DNA from: JAVBRA01 sp031548435
GTDB lineage: Bacteria; Bacteroidota; Bacteroidia; Bacteroidales; Rikenellaceae
Assembly (NCBI GenBank): GCA_031548435.1
Contig: JAVBRA010000003.1
Location: forward strand, 1-64,000
Direction: 5' to 3'
Length of the DNA: 64,000 nt
Of this stretch, positions 32,794 to 40,007 are shown piece by piece; the first letter of the stretch is position 1, and every line of letters starts with the position of its first letter. Both the position numbers and the translations under genes were made by a program. The notes under the pieces were generated by a model that did no database searches, was not told the DNA's origin, and saw only the letters and a list, made by a program, of their open reading frames with translations.

Positions 32794-33354
32794 TCAAACC
32801 GTCCGTTCGCGGTCGGCACAGAATTCGGTCAGGGGAAGGTTCACCTTTTCGCCGCCGAGCCGGACAATGCGCCCCGGGGCCCCCACCACCGTACAATCGG
32901 AGGGGATGTTGCGGCAAATGACCACCGTCTCGGCCCCGATATGGACGTTGTCGCCCACGGTGATGGCCCCCAGCAGGGTCGAATGGGCCCCGACCAGCAC
33001 GTTGTTGCCCAGGGAGGGGTGGCGTTTGCCGCGCACCTTGCCTGTACCGCCAAGGGTCACCCCGTGATAGAGTACGCACCACTGCCCGATCACGGCTGTT
33101 TCGCCGATCACCGTGCCCATGCCGTGGTCGATGAACAGCCCCTTGCCGATCCGGGCCCCGGGATGGATCTCGACTCCGGTCAGAAAACGCATGATGAACG
33201 AGATCAACCGGGCAAAGAAGTAAAGGTGGATCCGGTAAAGAGGATGGCTTATCCAACGGTGCACCACCACGGCGTACAGCGTGGGATAAATGAACCGTTC
33301 AAAAAACCGGGCCGAGGGGTCGTTGCGGCGGATAGCTTTTATTTCGCTGAACAT
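32794..33354 (-). CDS. cysE: Serine O-acetyltransferase
   Basis: Makes O-acetylserine from serine and acetyl-CoA for cysteine synthesis. The 186-residue protein has a short helical N-terminal part and a left-handed beta-helix of hexapeptide repeats, with IHPGARIGKGLFIDHGMGTV (His of the catalytic pair in DHGMG), VLYHGVTLGGTGK and RHPSLGNNVLVGAHS. It is shorter than the E. coli enzyme, as common outside Proteobacteria, and lacks the long C-terminal tail. cysK lies just upstream on the same strand with a repeat copy between them, so co-transcription is possible but not assured. Confidence 0.92.
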   Translation of the reverse strand: MFSEIKAIRRNDPSARFFERFIYPTLYAVVVHRWISHPLYRIHLYFFARLISFIMRFLTGVEIHPGARIGKGLFIDHGMGTVIGETAVIGQWCVLYHGVTLGGTGKVRGKRHPSLGNNVLVGAHSTLLGAITVGDNVHIGAETVVICRNIPSDCTVVGAPGRIVRLGGEKVNLPLTEFCADRERTV

Positions 33355-33394
33355 ATCGATATTCTTTTATTGGTCGGTTCCCATTCCGCTTTTG

Positions 33395-33505
33395 TCCTGA
33401 CACAGGGCTACAAGTTTCATTCCGAGCGGATTTGTCATTTCACTCAAGAATGCCCGCAAGCGAAATCGGGTTGTTGTTCAAAGACACCCTGCGGTGCTAT
33501 TCAAA
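33395..33505 (+). repeat. Dispersed intergenic repeat, copy 5 (partial)
   Basis: It lies between cysE and cysK and runs into the cysK stop codon. The forward frame reads GFVISLKNARKRNRVVVQRH, aligning with VI...SLRN..ERK..V of copies 3 and 4, and the DNA GGTTGTTGTTCAAAGACACC matches GGTTGTTGCTCAAAAACACC at all but three bases. Confidence 0.65.
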
Positions 33506-34423
33506 AAGCGGGGTGGAAAGATAACGTTCGCCGGTGTCGGGCAAAAGCGCCACCACCACCTTGCCTTTATTTTCGGGCCGGGCGGCCACCGTCGCAGCGG
33601 CGTGCAGGGCGGCCCCGGACGAGATCCCCGCCAGAATTCCCTCGGTCGTGGCAAGGGTGCGGGCGGCGGCAAATGCCTCTTCGTTGCGCACGGCGACGAT
33701 CTCACTCACCACCGAGCGGTCGAAATTGCCGGGCACGAACCCGGCGCCGATGCCCTGGATCTTATGCGGCCCCGGCGCCCCGCCCGACAGCACGGGCGAA
33801 TCGTGCGGCTCAACGGCCACAATCCGCACCTGCGGGTTGTATTCACTGAGCCTGCGCCCCACACCGCTGATGGTGCCGCCCGTACCCACGCCGGCAACAA
33901 AAATATCGATACGGCCGCCGGTATCGGCCCAGATCTCTTCGGCCGTGGTTTCATAATGCGCCTGCGGATTGGCCGGATTAGAGAACTGGTTCGGGATGAA
34001 CGCTCCCGGCGTCCCGGCGGCAATCTCCTCGGCTTTGCGGATCGCCCCCGGCATGCCTTCGGATCCGGGAGTGAGCACCAGTTCGGCTCCCAGCGCCTTG
34101 AGCAGATTGCGGCGCTCCTGGCTCATGGTTTCGGGCATGGTGAGGATCAGCCGGTATCCCTTGCGGGCCGAAATGAACGCCAGCCCCACACCGGTGTTGC
34201 CGCTGGTGGGTTCGACGATCACGCCGCCCTGCCTGATCAGCCCGTCGCGCTCGGCCGCTTCGATCATGTACCGCGCCGCCCGGTCTTTGACGCTCGACAG
34301 CGGATTGAACGACTCGACCTTGGCCAGCAGTTCCGTCTCCCCGATCGCGCTGTATTTCGACAACCGAACCAGAGGCGTGCGTCCCACCGAGGCAATAATA
34401 TCGGGAAAAATACGCTTATTCAT
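33497..34423 (-). CDS. cysK: Cysteine synthase A (O-acetylserine sulfhydrylase)
   Basis: PLP enzyme that makes cysteine from O-acetylserine and sulfide. The 308-residue protein has the PLP lysine in NPLSSVKDRAA (Lys46), the substrate loop PTSGNTGVGLA, the phosphate-binding GVGTGGTISGVG and the C-terminal GISSGAALHAA. Length and motifs are standard for CysK. The cysE product is its usual partner, forming the cysteine synthase complex through the CysE C-terminus. CysE here lacks a long tail, though, so complex formation is uncertain. Confidence 0.95.
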   Translation of the reverse strand: MNKRIFPDIIASVGRTPLVRLSKYSAIGETELLAKVESFNPLSSVKDRAARYMIEAAERDGLIRQGGVIVEPTSGNTGVGLAFISARKGYRLILTMPETMSQERRNLLKALGAELVLTPGSEGMPGAIRKAEEIAAGTPGAFIPNQFSNPANPQAHYETTAEEIWADTGGRIDIFVAGVGTGGTISGVGRRLSEYNPQVRIVAVEPHDSPVLSGGAPGPHKIQGIGAGFVPGNFDRSVVSEIVAVRNEEAFAAARTLATTEGILAGISSGAALHAAATVAARPENKGKVVVALLPDTGERYLSTPLFE

Positions 34424-34467
34424 AATCGCTCTAAATTTGGGTGTAAAGATACTTTTTTTTGACGAAT

Positions 34468-34499
34468 GTTGGGGGAATGGTTAAATTTGCATTGCATTT
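34468..34499 (+). promoter_or_regulatory. Predicted promoter of the ferredoxin gene
   Basis: TTTG at 34468-34471 and TAAATTTG at 34492-34499 are separated by 20 bases, matching the full Bacteroidota promoter, with the start codon 14 bases further on. Confidence 0.75.
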
Positions 34500-34513
34500 A
34501 AACTTCTAAAACT

Positions 34514-34684
34514 ATGGCTTACAAAATTCTTGAAGATGTTTGTACCGCTTGCGGTACCTGTATAGACGAATGCCCCGTTGAGGCGATCTCTCCGGGCGAT
34601 GTTTACAAGATCGACCCGACCACCTGCACCGACTGCGGCACCTGTGCCGACGTGTGCCCGGTGAGCGCGATCATCCCGGAATAA
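34514..34684 (+). CDS. 2[4Fe-4S] ferredoxin
   Basis: A 56-residue electron carrier with two complete cluster-binding motifs, CTACGTCIDECP and CTDCGTCADVCP, related by internal symmetry. This is the clostridial-type ferredoxin used with enzymes such as pyruvate:ferredoxin oxidoreductase. It has its own strong promoter and terminator, so it is a monocistronic, probably highly expressed gene. The partner enzyme is not in this window. Confidence 0.96.
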   Translation: MAYKILEDVCTACGTCIDECPVEAISPGDVYKIDPTTCTDCGTCADVCPVSAIIPE

Positions 34685-34706
34685 CCGGCGGTGTCGTAAT
34701 GCCAGG

Positions 34707-34734
34707 CAGGGCGCCCCTCGAAAAGGGCGCCCTG
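34707..34734 (+). terminator. Terminator of the ferredoxin gene
   Basis: Stem CAGGGCGCCC / GGGCGCCCTG with loop CTCGAAAA, followed by TTGT; 22 bases after the stop. Confidence 0.75.
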
Positions 34735-34758
34735 TTGTCGTATGTGCCCGTAATTTTG

Positions 34759-34766
34759 TACATTTG
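34759..34766 (+). promoter_or_regulatory. Predicted -7 element for smpB
   Basis: TACATTTG is an exact match. TTG at 34735-34737 lies 21 bases upstream, as a plausible -33. Confidence 0.55.
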
Positions 34767-34860
34767 CACCTGCTGCGGTTTTCCGGAAGCGGATGGCCGA
34801 AGGGCTATTCGGAACCAATGGCGATTGCGCCTGTGACTACCGCACGCATGTTTTTACCAG

Positions 34861-35316
34861 ATGGCAGACTATAAAAACATATCGATCAAGAACAAACGCG
34901 CCACGTTCGATTACGAAATCCTCGACACGTGGATCGCGGGCATCGTGCTTACCGGCACCGAGATCAAGTCGATCCGGCTGGGGAAGGCGTCGTTGGTCGA
35001 TTGTTATTGCTATATACATGGGAAAGAGTTGTTTATCCGCGGGATGAACGTGTCGGAATACCACTGGGGCACCTACAACAACCATCAGCCCAAGCGCGAC
35101 CGGAAGCTGCTGCTGCAACGCAAGGAGATCAACAAAATCGACCGGGCGCTGCAAGACAAGGGGCTGACGATGGTGGGGCTCAAGCTGTTCATCAACGAGC
35201 GGGGGCTGGCCAAGGTGCAGATCGGGTTGGGGCGCGGACGGAAAAACTACGACAAGCGCGACTACATCAAGGAGAAAGACAGCAAGCGCGAGATGGACAG
35301 GGCAATGAAACGATAA
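34861..35316 (+). CDS. smpB: SsrA-binding protein SmpB
   Basis: Binds tmRNA and brings it to stalled ribosomes in trans-translation. The 151-residue protein has the OB-fold core with IKNKRATFDYEI, ETWEAGI-like DTWIAGIVLTGTEIKSIRLG, NHQPKRDRKLLL and the basic C-terminal tail GRGRKNYDKRDYIKEKDSKRE. Length is standard. tmRNA itself is not in this window. RNase R, also in this window, is a known partner of the pathway in other bacteria. Confidence 0.97.
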   Translation: MADYKNISIKNKRATFDYEILDTWIAGIVLTGTEIKSIRLGKASLVDCYCYIHGKELFIRGMNVSEYHWGTYNNHQPKRDRKLLLQRKEINKIDRALQDKGLTMVGLKLFINERGLAKVQIGLGRGRKNYDKRDYIKEKDSKREMDRAMKR

Positions 35317-35430
35317 AAGTCGAGGGGGCCGGGTCTCCCGGGAACGTACAAAAGGGGCGATGCCTCCCGCAGCCCGTTCCGGACAGGAATGACGATTCGC
35401 CCGGGGCAAGAAGGGCCTGCAAAAGAAGCA

Positions 35431-36222
35431 ATGAAATTATTTTACAGAAAGAGTGCGGGCATGGGGGCAGGCGTCCCCATCGTTATTCTGCACGGGCTGT
35501 ACGGCAACGGGGGCAACTGGCTCACGGCGGCTAAAGAGCTCGCCGCAGCCACAGGGGCCGACGTGTATCTGCCGGACTTGCGCAACCACGGGCGGTCGCC
35601 GCACTCGGAGGTCAACTCGTACGGAAGCATGAGCGGCGACCTGGCGGAATTCATCGCCGACCTGGGCGTTGCGTCCGTCGACGTGGTGGGACACTCGATG
35701 GGCGGACGGGTTGCGCTGGATTACCTGCGCCGGACAAATGCCGTGCGGCGGTGCATAGCTGTGGATATTTCGCCGCGCGCAAGCAACCTCGCCGCCGCCG
35801 ACAGCCATTACGCCTATCATGTACGGGCGGTGAGGCTGATGGGCTCGGCGCCGATGGACGGCACAAGGGACGATGTCGCCCGGCACCTGACCCGCGGCGG
35901 CGTGGACGAAACCACCGCCCTGTTCCTGATGCAGAACCTGACGGGACAGGCCGGAGCGTTCGAGTGGAGGATCAACCTGGCGGCGATCGGGGCGTATCTG
36001 GAGGAGATCGTCTACGGAAATTTTCCGGGAAATGCCGCCGTGAAAACGCCGACCCTGTTTGTCAAAGGCGGGTTGTCGGACTACATTACGGACGAAGACG
36101 CCCTTTTTATAAAAGAACACTTCCCGAACGGGACAATGAAAACAATCCCCGGCGCGTCGCACTTCGTGCATGTGGAGCGGCGGGAAGAACTGATAAAAAC
36201 AATTGCCGAATGGTTGGAATAA
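35431..36222 (+). CDS. Alpha/beta hydrolase (YbfF-like esterase)
   Basis: A 263-residue cytoplasmic hydrolase. It has the oxyanion-hole strand VILHGLYGNGGNW, the nucleophile elbow GHSMGG (Ser89), and the C-terminal His in GASHFVHVERREEL. The sequence LRNHGRSPHSE resembles the YbfF esterase group. The natural substrate is unknown. The start at 35431 was preferred over an in-frame upstream ATG at 35389 because it aligns with the family N-terminus. The apbE gene starts inside its last codons, so they form an operon with the lipid kinase that follows. Confidence 0.88.
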   Translation: MKLFYRKSAGMGAGVPIVILHGLYGNGGNWLTAAKELAAATGADVYLPDLRNHGRSPHSEVNSYGSMSGDLAEFIADLGVASVDVVGHSMGGRVALDYLRRTNAVRRCIAVDISPRASNLAAADSHYAYHVRAVRLMGSAPMDGTRDDVARHLTRGGVDETTALFLMQNLTGQAGAFEWRINLAAIGAYLEEIVYGNFPGNAAVKTPTLFVKGGLSDYITDEDALFIKEHFPNGTMKTIPGASHFVHVERREELIKTIAEWLE

Positions 36223-37217
36223 TCAAAAAATTGTACTGCATCTCACTGATTGCAACGCTTTTATCCGGATGCCGGGAAAAAGAGGATGTCAAGACCCTGA
36301 TCGAAGGGGTCACCCAGGGATCGCCCTACCGCATCGTCATGGCGGGCAAGCACACCGATACCCGGATGGCACAGCAGATCGACAGCATCTTCAACGCCAT
36401 CGAGAATTCGATGTCGCTCTACCGGCCAGGGTCGCTGATCGTGAAGATCAACAACAACGAAACCGATTCGATCGACCGCCATATCCACGCCTGCCTGGAG
36501 ATCGCCCGGCAGCTGTATGACGAAAGCGACGGCGCGTTCGACGTAACGGTCAAGCCGCTGGTGGCGGCCCTCGGGTTTTCGGCCGAAGAGCGCAGCGAGC
36601 ACTATTCCATCGACTCGATCATGCAGTTCGTGGGATTCGACCGCATCGCCTACACCGAAAACCGCATCTCCAAGTCCGACCCGCGGGTGCAGATCGACCT
36701 CAACGCCATTGCCTCGGGTTATGCGGTGGATGTGGTGCGCGACTTCCTCGACGCCAATGGGATCGGGAGTTACATCGTCGAGGTCGGCGGCGGCGAGTTG
36801 TTCGCACGCGGCACCAAACCCGACGGCACCGAATGGGTGGTGGGCATCGACCGGCCCACCGAAGGCAACATGACCCCGGGCGCCGACCTGATCGCGCAGT
36901 TGCCGCTCAAAGACCGCGGCATGGCCACCTCGGGCAACTACCGCAAATTCTACACCACCGCCGACGGGCAAAAGGTAACCCACACCATCGACGCCAAAGC
37001 GGGCCGGCCGGTGGTGCACAACCTGCTCTCGGCGACGGTTTCGGCCCCCACCTCGGGGCTGGCCGACGGCTTCGGCACAGTGATGATGATTGTCGGCATG
37101 GAAAAGAGCCTCGAACTGCTCGGGCGGCATCCCGAACTGGACGCCTATTTGATTTATTCCGATTCTTTGGGTAACTTCAAAGGATATTACTCCACAAAGC
37201 AACGGTACGGACAATAG
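36210..37217 (+). CDS. apbE: ApbE-type FMN transferase lipoprotein
   Basis: Attaches FMN to threonine in subunits such as NqrB/NqrC and RnfG, using FAD and Mg. The 335-residue protein has a lipoprotein signal ending LIATLLSGC (Cys19), then the ApbE domain: a MSLYRPGSLIVKIN-type segment, DGAFDVTVKPLV, the FAD-binding region QIDLNAIASGYAVDVV and the metal-binding C-terminal part GRPVVHNLLSATVSAP with TSGLADGFGTV. Lipid anchoring places it on the periplasmic side. It overlaps the hydrolase gene by 13 bases and touches the next gene. Confidence 0.92.
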   Translation: MVGIIKKLYCISLIATLLSGCREKEDVKTLIEGVTQGSPYRIVMAGKHTDTRMAQQIDSIFNAIENSMSLYRPGSLIVKINNNETDSIDRHIHACLEIARQLYDESDGAFDVTVKPLVAALGFSAEERSEHYSIDSIMQFVGFDRIAYTENRISKSDPRVQIDLNAIASGYAVDVVRDFLDANGIGSYIVEVGGGELFARGTKPDGTEWVVGIDRPTEGNMTPGADLIAQLPLKDRGMATSGNYRKFYTTADGQKVTHTIDAKAGRPVVHNLLSATVSAPTSGLADGFGTVMMIVGMEKSLELLGRHPELDAYLIYSDSLGNFKGYYSTKQRYGQ

Positions 37218-38129
37218 ATGGAAAAGGTACGGTTCATATACAACCCCTATTCGGGCAAAGCCGCCATATCGACCTATCTGGACGAGATCGTGGAAATCTA
37301 CCAGAAGAAAGGCAAGCGGATCGAGCCTTTCCGGATGATGCGCGAATTCACGCTCGAACAGGCGCTCGAAGGGGTCGACAACAGCTACCACCACATCCTG
37401 ATCGCCGGGGGCGACGGCACCGTGAACCAGGTAATCAACGCCGTCAAGAACAAGGGGCTGGATGTTCCGGTAGCGGTGCTGCCCACCGGCACGGCCAACG
37501 ACTTCGCCTCGCTGCTGGGCACCACCTCCAACGTGCCGCGCTCGTGCCGCCGCATCCTGGACGGACAGGTGCATGAAATCGATCTGGCGACGGCGGACGG
37601 CAAATATTTCGTCAACGTGTTCAGTTCGGGGATGTTCACCGATATTTCGCAGAAGACGCCCACGCTGATGAAGAACACCTTCGGGCGCATGGCCTACTAC
37701 ATGAACTCGTTGCAGGAGTTGCCCCTGTTGGCGAAAATGAACATCGACGTGCGATCGGACGAGGTTTCGTACTCCGGACAGGCGTTCCTGGTGCTGGTGT
37801 TCAACGGACGCAGCGCGGGCAAGATGGAGCTGGCCTATCTGTCGGACATTCAGGACGGGCTGCTGGATGTGCTGGTTTTCAAGAAAGACAACTTCGTGCG
37901 CAACCTGCAAACCATTTTCCACTTTCTGACCAAAGACAACAGCTGCTATCCGGACGGGGTGCTGCACTTCAAAACGCGCGAGGTGGAGATCGCCTCGGCA
38001 GGCGACGAGGTCACCGACGTGGACGGCGAGGGAGGCCCCCCGTTCCCGGTCAAAATATCGTGCTTGCACAAGGGGTTGAAGGTGATCTGCCCCACAGACA
38101 TCAAGCCGTCGAAAAAATATATCCGCTGA
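37218..38129 (+). CDS. Diacylglycerol/lipid kinase family protein
   Basis: A 303-residue protein of the DAGK catalytic (YegS/DgkB-like) family. It shows FIYNPYSGK at the N-terminus, the nucleotide motif LIAGGDGTVNQVINAV (about residues 57-72) and PTGTANDFASLLG. The C-terminal beta-rich domain holds FNGRSAGKMELAYLSD. It phosphorylates diacylglycerol or a related lipid in the inner leaflet; the exact substrate is unknown. It starts the base after the apbE stop and is the last gene of a three-gene operon. Confidence 0.9.
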   Translation: MEKVRFIYNPYSGKAAISTYLDEIVEIYQKKGKRIEPFRMMREFTLEQALEGVDNSYHHILIAGGDGTVNQVINAVKNKGLDVPVAVLPTGTANDFASLLGTTSNVPRSCRRILDGQVHEIDLATADGKYFVNVFSSGMFTDISQKTPTLMKNTFGRMAYYMNSLQELPLLAKMNIDVRSDEVSYSGQAFLVLVFNGRSAGKMELAYLSDIQDGLLDVLVFKKDNFVRNLQTIFHFLTKDNSCYPDGVLHFKTREVEIASAGDEVTDVDGEGGPPFPVKISCLHKGLKVICPTDIKPSKKYIR

Positions 38130-38194
38130 AAATTTGATTTTCCGGAGAAAAATCACGTTATTTGCACGCTTATTAATTTATAAACGCAAGAGAG

Positions 38195-38428
38195 ATGAAA
38201 ATTTGTCAAATCACGGGTAAGACCGCTCAGAACGGGCACAACGTGTCTCACTCGAACAAGAAGACCAAGCGGACTTTCGACCCCAACCTCCGCAACAAAC
38301 GGTTCTTTTTGGAGGAGGAAGGCCGCTGGGTAACGCTCAAAGTGTCTGCCGCAGGCATCAAAACAATCAACAAAAAAGGGCTGGCCGCTGCTTTGAAAGA
38401 AGCCAAGGCGCTCGGTAAAATCTATTAA
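38195..38428 (+). CDS. rpmB: 50S ribosomal protein L28
   Basis: The 77-residue protein matches bL28: MKICQITGKTAQNGHNVSHS, KRTFDPNLRNKRFF and the C-terminal VSAAGIKTINKKGL. It is the first of three tightly packed ribosome-related genes. A weak TTATTTG promoter-like sequence lies at 38158-38164. Confidence 0.97.
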   Translation: MKICQITGKTAQNGHNVSHSNKKTKRTFDPNLRNKRFFLEEEGRWVTLKVSAAGIKTINKKGLAAALKEAKALGKIY

Positions 38429-38439
38429 ACGATACGTAA

Positions 38440-38622
38440 ATGGCAAAGAAAGGCAACAGGGTGCAGGTAATCCTGGAATGTACCGAACACAAAGAGAGCG
38501 GCATGCCCGGAACCTCGCGGTACATCACCACCAAAAACAAGAAGAACACTCCCGACAGGATGGAACGCAAGAAATACAACCCGATCCTCAAGCGAGTGAC
38601 AGTTCACCGAGAAATTAAATAA
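38440..38622 (+). CDS. rpmG: 50S ribosomal protein L33
   Basis: The 60-residue protein matches bL33: MAKKGNRVQVILECTEHKES, GTSRYITTKNKKNTPDRM and ERKKYNPILKRVTVHREIK. The zinc-binding cysteine pairs of the C+ form are absent (one Cys only), so it is the zinc-free form. It lies 11 bases after rpmB. Confidence 0.97.
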   Translation: MAKKGNRVQVILECTEHKESGMPGTSRYITTKNKKNTPDRMERKKYNPILKRVTVHREIK

Positions 38623-38630
38623 CACGAACC

Positions 38631-38786
38631 ATGGCAAAGAAAGTAGTAGCAACTCTCAAAACCGGTGCGGGCAAAGGCTTCACCAAGTGTATTAAGATGG
38701 TTAAGTCTGAAAAAACAGGCGCATACACCTTCAAGACCGAGATCCTTCCCAACGATCAGATCAAAGATTTCTTCGCGAAGAAATAG
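38631..38786 (+). CDS. DUF4295 small basic protein
   Basis: A 51-residue Lys-rich protein (MAKKVVATLKTGAGKGFTKC to FFAKK), eight bases after rpmG. It belongs to the small Bacteroidota-specific family DUF4295 found after rpmB-rpmG. Position, size and charge point to a ribosomal subunit or ribosome-associated role. An additional Bacteroidia-specific ribosomal protein has been reported from Flavobacterium ribosome structures; I cannot verify here that it is this family. Confidence 0.85.
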   Translation: MAKKVVATLKTGAGKGFTKCIKMVKSEKTGAYTFKTEILPNDQIKDFFAKK

Positions 38787-38810
38787 GTTGTATAATCCAT
38801 CTTATACAAA

Positions 38811-38842
38811 AAGCTTCTTAATGAATCATTAAGAAGCTTTTT
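38811..38842 (+). terminator. Terminator of rpmB-rpmG-DUF4295
   Basis: A 14-bp inverted repeat AAGCTTCTTAATGA / TCATTAAGAAGCTT around one A, followed by TTTTTG. The 168 bases from here to the CDF gene hold nothing recognised. Confidence 0.85.
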
Positions 38843-39010
38843 GTATTTTACGGCCCGATCTTCCACGTGTCGTACCGAACACTCGCCGAATGTTTTGCAT
38901 ATGTACTCCTGAAGTTTATGCACGGAAAAACGTTTCTGCTGTCTGCCGAAGGGCCTGTTTTACAGGAAATTTCGCAGCAAGCCGACTCAGCCAGTCGGGC
39001 AAGCCGGAAG

Positions 39011-39898
39011 CTAATGCCCGCGTAATTCGCACAGTTCGTTCTCGCCTTCGAGTTCGATGGTGGCATGGCCGATGCCCGCCTTCCGGCAAATAACGCGCAC
39101 CTCGCATTTGATCTCTTCGAGCCGCTGCGTCGGCAGGCCGTCCCGGCACACCACGTGCAGGGTGGCGATGTTGTTCTGCCCGTCGAGCGTCCACAGGTGC
39201 AGATCGTGAACCGACAGCACGCCGTCGAGGAGAGAGATCCTGCGGCACAGGTCGTCGGCGTCAACCCCTTCGGGCGTGCCCTGCAACAACACCCGGAATG
39301 TCGCCCTCAGGTTGCGGAACACATTGAACAGCACCCACGCCGTGATACCCAACGACAATAAAGGGTCGAGCAACGGCGCTTCGACAAACAGCATCACCAC
39401 GCTCACTACCAGCACGGCAATCCATCCCAACACGTCCTCCATCAGGTGCAGGTACACCGCACGTTCGTTCATCGTCTTGCCTTTTTTGATGCGGAACACG
39501 GCGGCCCCGTTCACCGCAATGCCGACAATGGCCAGCAGCAGCATCCCTTTGGCGTGGGGCATCTGCGGGTCCATCAGGCGGCCGACGCTCTCTCTGATGA
39601 CGATGAACGCCCCCACACACAGGATCACCGAAAGGATCACGGCCCCCAACAGAGAAAATCGCTTGTATCCGTACGAGAATTTGCGGTCTCGCCCCTTTCC
39701 GGCCACTTTTTCGAGGTACCAGGCGATGCCCAGCGACACGCAATCGCCCATGTCGTGGATGGCGTCCGAGATGATGGCCATGCTGTTGGTGAAGATCCCT
39801 CCCACGATCTCGATGACGGCAAACAGGAAATTGAGCCAGAACACCACCAGGATGTTCCTGCCCGCCGCCTCGTGCGCATGGTTGTGATCGTGTGCCAT
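39011..39898 (-). CDS. Cation diffusion facilitator (zinc-type)
   Basis: A 295-residue inner-membrane exporter of divalent metals, most likely Zn, driven by proton exchange. It has a His-rich N-terminus (MAHDHNHAHE), six hydrophobic segments, the transport-site motifs D45/H48/D49/D52 (SDAIHDMGD) and H151/D155 (HLMED), and a C-terminal ferredoxin-like domain with HDLHLWTLDGQNNIATLHV. This matches the ZitB/CzcD group. A promoter lies 21 bases upstream; it is a single-gene unit. Confidence 0.93.
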   Translation of the reverse strand: MAHDHNHAHEAAGRNILVVFWLNFLFAVIEIVGGIFTNSMAIISDAIHDMGDCVSLGIAWYLEKVAGKGRDRKFSYGYKRFSLLGAVILSVILCVGAFIVIRESVGRLMDPQMPHAKGMLLLAIVGIAVNGAAVFRIKKGKTMNERAVYLHLMEDVLGWIAVLVVSVVMLFVEAPLLDPLLSLGITAWVLFNVFRNLRATFRVLLQGTPEGVDADDLCRRISLLDGVLSVHDLHLWTLDGQNNIATLHVVCRDGLPTQRLEEIKCEVRVICRKAGIGHATIELEGENELCELRGH

Positions 39899-39918
39899 AA
39901 CCGGGTCGATTGATTACC

Positions 39919-39926
39919 CAAAGGTA
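39919..39926 (-). promoter_or_regulatory. Predicted -7 element for the CDF gene
   Basis: CAAAGGTA reads TACCTTTG on the minus strand, an exact match. Confidence 0.5.
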
Positions 39927-39960
39927 CAAAAAAATGCGGCCGGAATCCGGGCAGATATAA

Positions 39961-39991
39961 AAAAGGGCATCCGTAACGGATGCCCTTTTTT
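39961..39991 (-). terminator. Terminator of the sugar transport operon
   Basis: AAAAAGGGCATCCG / CGGATGCCCTTTTT with loop TAA, with A and T tracts on both sides. It lies 17 bases past the stop of the SSS transporter. Confidence 0.85.
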
Positions 39992-40007
39992 GCAAGCAGG
40001 TTATTCC

